A stretch of DNA of 64,000 nt, from the NCBI RefSeq assembly GCF_050487225.1, contig NZ_JBKQGY010000001.1, forward strand, positions 992,001-1,056,000, read 5' to 3'. Source of the stretch: Paenalcaligenes sp050487225. GTDB taxonomy: Bacteria; Pseudomonadota; Gammaproteobacteria; Burkholderiales; Burkholderiaceae_B. The position numbers and the translations under genes were made by a program. Below the pieces are notes generated by a model. That model ran no database searches. It was not told the DNA's origin and saw only the letters and a list, made by a program, of their open reading frames with translations. This document shows, one piece after another, positions 25,254-33,361 of this stretch; the first letter of the stretch is position 1; every line of letters starts with the position of its first letter.

Positions 25254-26714
25254 TTAGTCTGCACGGTAATTCGGTGCTTCTTTGGTGATCTGCACATCGT
25301 GTACGTGAGATTCGCGTACACCTGCTGCCGTGATTTCCACGAACTCAGCTTTTTCATGCAGTTCGTCAATGGAAGCACAACCGCAGTAACCCAACGAGGC
25401 ACGTACACCACCAACCAACTGATGGATAATGGCGATCACGCTACCTTTGTAAGGCACACGACCTTCAATACCTTCAGGCACCAGTTTGTCGGAGTTGCTG
25501 GAGGCATCTTGGAAGTAACGGTCAGCGGAGCCTTCCACCATCGCACCCAAGCTACCCATACCGCGGTAAGACTTGTAGGAACGACCTTGGAACAATACCA
25601 CTTCGCCTGGTGCTTCTTCTGTACCTGCGAACATACCGCCCATCATGCAAGTGGATGCACCTGCTGCCAAGGCTTTAGATACGTCACCCGAGAAGCGTAT
25701 ACCACCGTCAGCGATCAGCGGTACGCCTGTACCTTCCAATGCTTTAGCCACATCAGCAATCGCGCTGATTTGCGGCACACCCACACCAGCCACAATACGT
25801 GTGGTGCAGATAGAGCCTGGGCCAATACCTACTTTCACACCGTCAGCACCAGCTTCAACCAACGCTCTAGCCGCTGCAGCTGTAGCGATGTTGCCACCAA
25901 TCACTTGGATGTGAGGGAAGTTCTGTTTCACCCAACGTACGCGATCAATTACACCTTTGGTGTGACCGTGAGCCGTATCCACAATGATGGCATCTACGCC
26001 AGCGCGGGACAGTTTTTCTACACGCTCGTCCGTATCGCCACCCACACCTACCGCAGCACCTACGCGCAACTGACCGTGTTGGTCTTTAGCAGCCAGAGGG
26101 TGAGTGGTGTTTTTAACGATATCCTTAACGGTAGCCAAACCACGCAACTCGAACTGGTCGTTCACGATCAGCACGCGCTCTAGGCGGTGTTTGTGCATCA
26201 ATGCTTGGGCTTCATCCAGTGTAGCGCCCTCTTTCATGGTTACCAGACGCTCTTGAGGCGTCATGATTTCACGAATAGGCAGCTCGAAACGGTCTTCAAA
26301 GCGCAAGTCTCGGTTGGTGACTATACCAACCAACTTACCTTCTTTAACCACTGGCAAACCGGACACACCGTGCTGGCGTTGCAAATTGATTGCATCACGC
26401 ACCGTCATTTCTGGTGTCACGGTAACAGGGTCGATCACAATACCGAACTCGTGACGTTTTACACGGGATACTTCACGTGCTTGTACATCAGCGGTCAGGT
26501 TTTTGTGGATGATCCCCATACCGCCCTCTTGTGCCATAGCAATGGCCAAGCCGGATTCGGTCACGGTGTCCATTGCGGCGGACACCAGTGGGATGTTCAG
26601 GGAAATGTCGCGGCTGAATCGTGCTGTCAACGATGCATCGCGAGGAAGAATTTCTGAATATGCAGGCACTAACAATACATCATCGAATGTTAGTGCTCGT
26701 TTGATAAGACGCAT
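25254..26714 (-). CDS. guaB: inosine-5'-monophosphate dehydrogenase
   Basis: A 486-residue enzyme that oxidises IMP to XMP with NAD, the first committed step to GMP. It is a TIM barrel with a CBS-domain pair inserted at about residues 91-205. Catalytic C303 lies in the loop IGPGSICTTRIVAGVG, with the flap near ADRYFQDAS and the phosphate-binding IADGGIRFSGD. The start at ATG 26714 (MRLIKRALTFDDVLLVP) has a GGAG site; an in-frame ATG at 26732 would add six residues. It lies 41 bases downstream of purL and 126 bases upstream of guaA, so the three purine genes are probably one transcript. Confidence 0.97.
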   Translation of the reverse strand: MRLIKRALTFDDVLLVPAYSEILPRDASLTARFSRDISLNIPLVSAAMDTVTESGLAIAMAQEGGMGIIHKNLTADVQAREVSRVKRHEFGIVIDPVTVTPEMTVRDAINLQRQHGVSGLPVVKEGKLVGIVTNRDLRFEDRFELPIREIMTPQERLVTMKEGATLDEAQALMHKHRLERVLIVNDQFELRGLATVKDIVKNTTHPLAAKDQHGQLRVGAAVGVGGDTDERVEKLSRAGVDAIIVDTAHGHTKGVIDRVRWVKQNFPHIQVIGGNIATAAAARALVEAGADGVKVGIGPGSICTTRIVAGVGVPQISAIADVAKALEGTGVPLIADGGIRFSGDVSKALAAGASTCMMGGMFAGTEEAPGEVVLFQGRSYKSYRGMGSLGAMVEGSADRYFQDASSNSDKLVPEGIEGRVPYKGSVIAIIHQLVGGVRASLGYCGCASIDELHEKAEFVEITAAGVRESHVHDVQITKEAPNYRAD

Positions 26715-26755
26715 GCTTTTTACTCCGTCCAAAGCAAGATTATACGCTGTTGCCC

Positions 26756-29700
26756 TTAACCAATCCAGACCCTAGCGTTCTGGAAGAAACGCATCCAAGG
26801 ACTAAACCCACCATTTGTTGCCTGTGCGCCACCCTGATCTTGCTCGCCCCAGCTTTCTGGTGCCCACGACAACATGACGTTGCGTGTTACACGCTCTGGG
26901 TGAGGCATCAATACAGTGAAACGACCGTCAGCAGTGGTAGCACCCGCCAAACCGTTGGGGCTGCCGTTAGGGTTGAACGGGTATTGCTCTGTAGGCTTAC
27001 CGTAGTTATCTGCATAATTGGCCACGGCCAATACGCTGCTGGCATCACCTTGTGAAGCAAAGTTAGCAAAGCCTTCACCGTGTGCTACAGCGATAGGCAA
27101 ACGTGCACCTTCCATACCTTTAAAGAAGATAGAAGGCGAATCAGCCACGCTCAATGTTGCCAAACGGGCTTCGTATTTCTCGGACAAGTTGCGGGTAAAT
27201 CTAGGCCATGCTTCCGCACCTGGAATCATAGGAGCCAAGGCAGCCATCATCTGGCAACCGTTACATACGCCCAGTGCAAAGGTGTCTTCTCTACCGAAGA
27301 AGCCAGCGAACTGGTCATTCAACATGGCATTGAAACGGATAGTACGTGCCCAGCCTTCACCTGCACCCAATACGTCACCGTAGCTGAAACCACCGGCAGC
27401 GACTATACCTTTGAATTGCTCCAAGGTTACGCGACCGCTCAGCAGATCAGTCATGTGTACGTCGGTCACATCAAAGCCGGCAGTGTCAAAGGCCCATGCC
27501 ATTTCTACTTGGCTGTTACACCCTTGCTCACGCATCACCGCGATACGTGGACGTGCACCGGTGTTAATGAAGGGTGCTGCAACGTTTTCTTGTGGGTTGA
27601 ATGGCACCACAGGGCTAATACCTGGGTCTTTTACATCGCTCCACAGCGCGAATTCTGCTTCAGCACTGGCGGGGTTATCACGCAAGTTCATGATGCGGCG
27701 TGTAACTTCGCTCCACTCTTTACCCAACTCGGCACGCGGTGCTTGGTATACGCAAGCGCCATCGCGGAAGATTTCCACTTGATCGCGGTCGTTCAAGCTA
27801 CCCACTACGTGTGCGTAAGGGGACAGACCTGCTTCACGCAAACGCTGCAACACGTTGTCGCGGTCAGCTTGTTTCACCTGAATCACAGCACCAATTTCTT
27901 CGTTGAACAGCGCTTTCAGTGTGAGCTCTTCGCGTTGAACCGCTACTTGTTCTGGACGGATTTTGTAGTCACCCCAGTCAGCCGCATGCGGATCAATCGT
28001 CAGCATGTCTACGTTCAAGGACACACCTACGTGACCTGCAAACGCCATTTCGGCTACGGTTGCCAACAAACCGCCATCAGAACGGTCGTGGTACGCGTGT
28101 ACCAAACCGTCGTTGTACAAGGAACGTACAGCATGGAAGAACGCCAACATCAGTTCAGCGTTGTCCATATCAGGAGCTTCGTCGCCCACTTGGTTAAAGG
28201 CTTGCGCCAGTACGGATGTACCCATGCGCTGTTTACCCAAGCCCATATCCAACAAGATCAAGCAGCTTTCGCCGATGTCGGTACGCAACTGAGGAGTCAG
28301 TGTTTTACGTACATCACCCACTTGCGCAAAGGCTGTCACGATCAGGGAAACTGGCGATACCACGTTGATGGACTCACCGTCTTGTTCCCACGAGGTACGC
28401 ATAGACAAGGAATCTTTACCTACAGGGATAGACAAGCCCAGTTTCTGACACCAGTGGCTTACGGCTTCTACGGTGTCAAACAAGGCAGCGTCTTGACCGG
28501 CTGTACCGCAAGCGGCCATCCAGTTCGCGGACAACTTAACGTCTTTCATGCTGCTGACATCGGCAGCGGCCAAGTTAGACAAGGCTTCTGCTACAGCCAT
28601 ACGACCAGAAGCGGCAGCATCTAGCACCGCCAATGGGGTACGTTCACCCATGGACATGGCTTCACCACGTACGCCTTCAAAGTCAGCCAATGTAACCGCA
28701 CAATCGGCTACAGGGATTTGCCATGGGCCAACCATCTGGTCTCGACTGCACAGCCCGCCTACCGTACGGTCACCAATGGTGATCAGGAAGTTTTTGTTTG
28801 CGACGGTTGGGTGACGCAATACGCGCGTTACGGCTTCTGCCAAGGGGATCAATGGCAAATCCACAGGCTCGGTAGGCAGCTCTACGTGCTCTACATCACG
28901 CAACATGCGTGGTGCTTTACCCAGAATCACGCTCATCGGTACATCAACAGGGCGTTCTGCTGCAGGTTTGATGTCGGCATCTACACCTGGCAGGCCTTCG
29001 CCCACGACTACGCGCAACTGACGCTCTGCAGTTGCCACACCTACGACGGCCCATGGGCAACGTTCGCGGTCAGCAATGGCAGTAAAGCGTTGCAAATCGG
29101 CTGGCGAAATCGCCAACACATAACGTTCTTGAGATTCGTTACTCCAGATCTCGGCTGGAGACAAACCGGATTCTTCCAACTGTACGTGGGTCAGATCAAA
29201 AATCGCACCACGTTCGGCATCGTTTACCAACTCGGGGAAAGCGTTAGACAAACCACCTGCGCCCACGTCGTGGATGGCGATAATGGGGTTTTCAGCGCCT
29301 TGCTGCCAGCAACGATCAATCACTTCTTGTGCACGGCGTTCCATTTCTGGGTTGCCACGTTGCACAGAGTCGAAATCCAATTCGGCTAAGTTCACACCGG
29401 AGCTCATACTGGACGCAGCGCCACCGCCCATACCAATACGCATACCTGGACCACCAATTTGCACCAACAAGGCGCCTACTGGCAGTGGGTCTTTGTGTGT
29501 TTGGCTAGCGTCTATAGAACCCAAACCACCGGCGATCATGATGGGTTTGTGGTAACCCCAACGTACGCCACCCGCGCTTTGTTCAAAGGTACGGAAGTAA
29601 CCCAGCAGGTTAGGACGACCAAATTCGTTGTTGAATGCAGCGCCCCCAATAGGGCCTTCGATCATGATGTCCAAAGGCGAGGCAATGCGGCTGCAATCAC

Positions 29701-30814
29701 CGTGAGAGTCTTGCTCCCAAGGCTCTGGGAAATCCGCAAATTTCAGGTTAGAAACGGTAAAGCCAGTCAAACCCGCTTTAGGTTTAGAACCACGACCGGT
29801 TGCACCTTCGTCACGGATCTCACCACCAGACCCTGTGGATGCGCCGGGGAACGGTGCAATCGCTGTAGGGTGGTTGTGTGTTTCCACTTTCATCAAGGTG
29901 TGCAGCGTGGTGTCCATACGCTGGTATGTGCCCTTGCCTTCTGAGTCAGGCAAGGTAGCGCGAAACACTTGTGCTGGACCGCCTTCCATAATGGCGGCGT
30001 TATCCGAGTACGCCACAACGGTTTTTTCTGGCTGCGCCGCGTGTGTGTCGCGGATCATGCCAAACAGTGTCTTGTCTTGTGGTTTGCCATCAATCACCCA
30101 CTGGGCGTTGAAGATTTTGTGACGGCAATGTTCACTGTTTGCTTGCGCAAACATCATGAGCTCTACATCGGTAGGATTGCGTTTCAAGCCTACGAAGGCT
30201 TCCAGCAAGTACTCTACTTCGTCTTCAGACAGCGCCAAACCCATCGTACGGTTGGCCTCTTCCAGTGCAGCTTGGCCATTGGCCATCACATCTACGTATT
30301 GCATGGCTTTGCCTTGCAACTCTACGAACAACTGCTCTGGTGCAAAATTGACGTCTACAACAGTTTCCGTCATTTTGTCGTGCAACATGGCCGAGATTTG
30401 GGCCAACTGCGCTTCATTAATGTTCTTGCTACCCAACAAACCGCGCTCTGGTGTGATCACATAACGCACCCCACGCTCTATACGGCGAATCCCTTGGATG
30501 CCACAGTTACGGGCGATATCAGTGGCTTTACTTGCCCACGGAGAAATCGTGCCTATACGCGGAATCACTCGCAATACTAAGGCATTTTTGGCGTGATCCT
30601 GTGCATCAAAACATGGACGGGAATCATCCAGCAACGCTTTCAACTGGCTCAGGTTTTGCTCATTTTGCGCACTGTCATCTGCCCAGACGTAGTGCTCATA
30701 AAAACCCTGTACATCAGCAACAGGGAGATCCAATGCCTTCAAGCGTTGTAACAAGCGCTCGCGGCGGAAATCGGAAAGGAAAGAGGAGCCGGGATAATGC
30801 AAGAAAGAGTTCAC
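26756..30814 (-). CDS. purL: phosphoribosylformylglycinamidine (FGAM) synthase, long form
   Basis: A 1352-residue single-chain enzyme for step four of IMP synthesis. It has an N-terminal PurS-like domain and linker, then two AIR-synthase-like halves with ATP-binding and ADP structural sites (METHNHPTAIAPFPGASTGS, GMGGGAASSMSSG and VGKDSLSMRT). A C-terminal glutamine amidotransferase follows with C1184 in GVCNGCQ, and H1305 and E1307 in MPHPERV. The length is typical of the long proteobacterial form. It is the first gene of a purL-guaB-guaA row, linking the IMP pathway to the GMP branch. Confidence 0.97.
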   Translation of the reverse strand: MNSFLHYPGSSFLSDFRRERLLQRLKALDLPVADVQGFYEHYVWADDSAQNEQNLSQLKALLDDSRPCFDAQDHAKNALVLRVIPRIGTISPWASKATDIARNCGIQGIRRIERGVRYVITPERGLLGSKNINEAQLAQISAMLHDKMTETVVDVNFAPEQLFVELQGKAMQYVDVMANGQAALEEANRTMGLALSEDEVEYLLEAFVGLKRNPTDVELMMFAQANSEHCRHKIFNAQWVIDGKPQDKTLFGMIRDTHAAQPEKTVVAYSDNAAIMEGGPAQVFRATLPDSEGKGTYQRMDTTLHTLMKVETHNHPTAIAPFPGASTGSGGEIRDEGATGRGSKPKAGLTGFTVSNLKFADFPEPWEQDSHGDCSRIASPLDIMIEGPIGGAAFNNEFGRPNLLGYFRTFEQSAGGVRWGYHKPIMIAGGLGSIDASQTHKDPLPVGALLVQIGGPGMRIGMGGGAASSMSSGVNLAELDFDSVQRGNPEMERRAQEVIDRCWQQGAENPIIAIHDVGAGGLSNAFPELVNDAERGAIFDLTHVQLEESGLSPAEIWSNESQERYVLAISPADLQRFTAIADRERCPWAVVGVATAERQLRVVVGEGLPGVDADIKPAAERPVDVPMSVILGKAPRMLRDVEHVELPTEPVDLPLIPLAEAVTRVLRHPTVANKNFLITIGDRTVGGLCSRDQMVGPWQIPVADCAVTLADFEGVRGEAMSMGERTPLAVLDAAASGRMAVAEALSNLAAADVSSMKDVKLSANWMAACGTAGQDAALFDTVEAVSHWCQKLGLSIPVGKDSLSMRTSWEQDGESINVVSPVSLIVTAFAQVGDVRKTLTPQLRTDIGESCLILLDMGLGKQRMGTSVLAQAFNQVGDEAPDMDNAELMLAFFHAVRSLYNDGLVHAYHDRSDGGLLATVAEMAFAGHVGVSLNVDMLTIDPHAADWGDYKIRPEQVAVQREELTLKALFNEEIGAVIQVKQADRDNVLQRLREAGLSPYAHVVGSLNDRDQVEIFRDGACVYQAPRAELGKEWSEVTRRIMNLRDNPASAEAEFALWSDVKDPGISPVVPFNPQENVAAPFINTGARPRIAVMREQGCNSQVEMAWAFDTAGFDVTDVHMTDLLSGRVTLEQFKGIVAAGGFSYGDVLGAGEGWARTIRFNAMLNDQFAGFFGREDTFALGVCNGCQMMAALAPMIPGAEAWPRFTRNLSEKYEARLATLSVADSPSIFFKGMEGARLPIAVAHGEGFANFASQGDASSVLAVANYADNYGKPTEQYPFNPNGSPNGLAGATTADGRFTVLMPHPERVTRNVMLSWAPESWGEQDQGGAQATNGGFSPWMRFFQNARVWIG

Positions 30815-30861
30815 GGTTCTGGGGGGAGAAGTAAAAAGAAGACAAGAAATGTGACTATTTT

Positions 30862-30897
30862 AACCACAAGCGCGGGAAGAATCCCGCGCTTGTGGTT
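30862..30897 (-). terminator. hairpin between greB and purL
   Basis: A 16-bp perfect stem, AACCACAAGCGCGGGA (30862-30877) with TCCCGCGCTTGTGGTT (30882-30897) around AGAA. On the minus strand it follows the greB stop at 30904; the T run after it is weak (TTAAAAT). Confidence 0.75.
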
Positions 30898-30903
30898 TTA
30901 CGG

Positions 30904-31491
30904 TTAATGTCCTAGCTCGTCATCTGGCGGGGCTGGTTCGGTGGGATAGTGCACTTCCAAAATATCCAATTCTTCCTTGCCACCCGGTGTACGCAAAGTA
31001 ATGGTGTCTCCCTCGCGCGCTTTGAGCAAGGCACGAGCCACTGGCGATATCCAACTAATTTTGCCGTTTAGTGGTTCGGCTTCATCTATACCCACAATGG
31101 TAATGGTGGTTTCTTCACCACTAAGGTTGGCATATACCACGGTTGCCCCAAAAAAGATTTGATCTTTATTGGGCTGCAAAGCGGGGTCTACTACTTCAGC
31201 AATTTGGATGCGCTTGGTTAAAAAACGAATGCGGCGGTCAATTTCGCGCAGACGCTTTTTACCGTATAAGTAGTCGCCGTTTTCAGAGCGGTCACCATTA
31301 GACGCCGCCCACGACACTACCTGCACCACTTCAGGGCGCTCTACATTCATCAAGTGATTAAATTCGCGGCGCAAGGCACGGTAACCTTCTACCGTAATGT
31401 AGTTCTTGGTGCCCGCCGGTATGCTAACAGCGGGGGCTTCCAAGTCATCATCAAGATCTTCTGTGTCTTCTTTAACAAATGCTTTATTCAT
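30904..31491 (-). CDS. greB: transcription elongation factor GreB
   Basis: A 195-residue GreA/GreB-family factor that inserts a coiled coil into the RNA polymerase secondary channel and promotes cleavage of backtracked RNA. The coiled-coil tip carries the acidic pair in SNGDRSENGDYLYGKKRLRE, and the C-terminal FKBP-like domain has ISWISPVARALLKAREGD. The SENGDYLYGKKRLREID form is typical of GreB rather than GreA. An acidic N-terminal extension (EDTEDLDDDLEAPA) precedes the fold. ATG 31491 is used, with a GGAG site; the GTG at 31506 is less likely. It is the last gene of the lolC-to-greB minus-strand cluster. Confidence 0.93.
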   Translation of the reverse strand: MNKAFVKEDTEDLDDDLEAPAVSIPAGTKNYITVEGYRALRREFNHLMNVERPEVVQVVSWAASNGDRSENGDYLYGKKRLREIDRRIRFLTKRIQIAEVVDPALQPNKDQIFFGATVVYANLSGEETTITIVGIDEAEPLNGKISWISPVARALLKAREGDTITLRTPGGKEELDILEVHYPTEPAPPDDELGH

Positions 31492-31515
31492 AACGCTGTA
31501 CTCCACTCCAGCCCA

Positions 31516-32364
31516 CTAGGCCAACCACTCATCCCACACGGTGGGCAGCCCTGCAGGCGAAGGCGGCAATGTCCCTAAGTCTAAACGCCCCTCACCGGGT
31601 GCATGAAAATCAGATCCACACGAAATCTCAAAACCATAGTGCTTAGCCACTTGTGCATACTCGGCATACTGATCCGGCCGGTGACTACCCGTTACCACTT
31701 CTATCCCTATACCGCCCAGGGCTTTGAACTCGTCAAATAATGCCCCGAATTGTACAGGCGTAAACTCGTAACGCCCGGGGTGCGCAATAATGGCTTTACC
31801 ACCCGCCTCACGTATCCAATTGACAGATTGCGCCAAGGTGGCCCACTGCATGGGCACAAAAGCCGCTTTGTGATCCCCTAAGTAGCGTTTAAAGACCTCG
31901 CCCATGTTGGCGCAGTAGCCTTCTTCTACCAAAAAACGTGCGAAATGCGTACGGCTAATTAGTGACGGGTTGGACACATAACGCAACGCACCTTCGTACG
32001 CGTTTTTAATACCTAAGCCCGTTAATTTATCGCCTATTTCTTTGGCGCGCTGTTCGCGCCCTGCCCGTATGTAGGCAAGCTCGTCATTAATTTGGGATTG
32101 CTTATCATCAACATTCAACCCTACGATGTGCACGGTTCTACCCGCCCATGTGACAGAGATTTCCACGCCAGAAATAAACTGCATACCCAGCTTATGGGCT
32201 TCAGCACGCGCCTCCTCTAAGCCACTCAATTCATCGTGGTCAGTTAATGCCCATAACTGCACACCATTGGCGGCAGCACGCTGCGCCACTTCTTTAGGGG
32301 GCAATAATCCGTCTGAGGCTGTGGAATGGCAATGCAAATCCACATTAAGAGTTTGAGTACGCAT
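31516..32364 (-). CDS. rnm: PHP-domain phosphoesterase, RNase AM / YciV type
   Basis: A 282-residue PHP metallophosphoesterase. Metal-binding motifs are present in order: DLHCHSTASDG near the N-terminus, TDHDE, GVEISV, the IIAHPGRY segment and CGSDFHAPGEG near the end. E. coli YciV/Rnm hydrolyses 3',5'-nucleotide bisphosphates and trims 5' ends of rRNA, and the same activity is likely. It is cytoplasmic. Six bases separate it from the hydrolase upstream and 24 from greB downstream, so they share a transcript. Confidence 0.88.
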   Translation of the reverse strand: MRTQTLNVDLHCHSTASDGLLPPKEVAQRAAANGVQLWALTDHDELSGLEEARAEAHKLGMQFISGVEISVTWAGRTVHIVGLNVDDKQSQINDELAYIRAGREQRAKEIGDKLTGLGIKNAYEGALRYVSNPSLISRTHFARFLVEEGYCANMGEVFKRYLGDHKAAFVPMQWATLAQSVNWIREAGGKAIIAHPGRYEFTPVQFGALFDEFKALGGIGIEVVTGSHRPDQYAEYAQVAKHYGFEISCGSDFHAPGEGRLDLGTLPPSPAGLPTVWDEWLA

Positions 32365-32370
32365 GCCTGA

Positions 32371-33312
32371 CTACCCTATCAAAAACTGTTTTACTATCGC
32401 GATTTGATCTGCATGACGCAACGTAGGCGCATGGCCTACGCCTGCGATCTCTACACTACGTGCTGCATGATGCTTCGCAACCATTTCTTGCACCGTATCG
32501 GCGCTTAATAAATCAGACTGCTGCCCACGCATAATCAGCAGCTCATTAGGCCAATGCTGATACGACTGCCACAATAACTGCTCAGCCATCTGCATGGCCG
32601 CTTCGGTTTGTGTCGCAAACGGCAAAGCAATGCGCAAATCGTAATGCTTTACCCAGGCCCCTTCTTCTGTTTGCACAAAGGCAATGCGCGTCATATCGGC
32701 CCATTCAGCGTCTGAATGCGGGCCAAAACCCGCCAAGGTTTGGCGTACATAGTTCTGTGCCTCGTCAAAGCTTGCAAACTGCATGGGAATACCTACGTAA
32801 TCACCAATACGTTGTAAGCCTTCCCAGCTTAACGCTGGCCCCACATCGTTTAATACTAGCTTGCCTAGCGGCAACTGTTGTGACGCCGGCATACTTAACG
32901 GATGCGGCATACGCAGTTGGGATGACAACGCCACATTGCCCGCCAACCCCATCGCAATCAAACCGCCCATCGACGTGCCCACCCAATCCAAGGTAGTAGG
33001 CTGCAACCGCGCAATTAAGGTCAGCATATCAGCCACATACTGCGGAACCGCGTAATAACTAGGGTCCAACAACCAATCCGACTCGCCACGCCCCACCACA
33101 TCCGGACAAACCACCCGATAATGACTGGATAAGGCTTGCGCTAAGGCATCGAAATCTCTGCCGCTACGGGTCAAACCGTGTACACACAGCAGAATATGGT
33201 GATTAGTAGGATCGCCCCATTCCCAATACGCCATACGATGCGTACCGGCAGGTGATGCGCACATCACATAATCCAAACGAGGTTCAGAGCTCATAGCAGA
33301 ATGGCTGTTCAT
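32371..33312 (-). CDS. alpha/beta-hydrolase
   Basis: A 313-residue alpha/beta-hydrolase. Oxyanion-side motif CVHGLTRSGRDF, nucleophile elbow GTSMGG with the catalytic serine, an acidic residue region (MRGQQSDLLS), and the C-terminal histidine in GVGHAPTL are all present. A cap-like insertion covers about residues 170-235. The substrate is unknown. The start at ATG 33312 avoids overlap with comEC; in-frame ATGs at 33351 (overlapping comEC) and 33294 also exist and no clear ribosome site decides. Its place between comEC and rnm suggests co-transcription but not a shared pathway. Confidence 0.8.
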   Translation of the reverse strand: MNSHSAMSSEPRLDYVMCASPAGTHRMAYWEWGDPTNHHILLCVHGLTRSGRDFDALAQALSSHYRVVCPDVVGRGESDWLLDPSYYAVPQYVADMLTLIARLQPTTLDWVGTSMGGLIAMGLAGNVALSSQLRMPHPLSMPASQQLPLGKLVLNDVGPALSWEGLQRIGDYVGIPMQFASFDEAQNYVRQTLAGFGPHSDAEWADMTRIAFVQTEEGAWVKHYDLRIALPFATQTEAAMQMAEQLLWQSYQHWPNELLIMRGQQSDLLSADTVQEMVAKHHAARSVEIAGVGHAPTLRHADQIAIVKQFLIG

Positions 33313-33361
33313 GGGCAGGCTGCGCCAAAGTAGGAAAAGAGTACTGTCCATTCTACACGCA

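Noticed and set aside
25209..26657. Plus-strand open frames opposite guaB
   Set aside because: They show the same antisense-shadow composition, and guaB is intact on the other strand.
27080..28624. Long plus-strand open frame (514 codons) opposite purL
   Set aside because: It is a mirror of purL codon use, rich in Cys, His and Thr, with no recognisable domain. The purL frame on the minus strand is complete and unmistakable.
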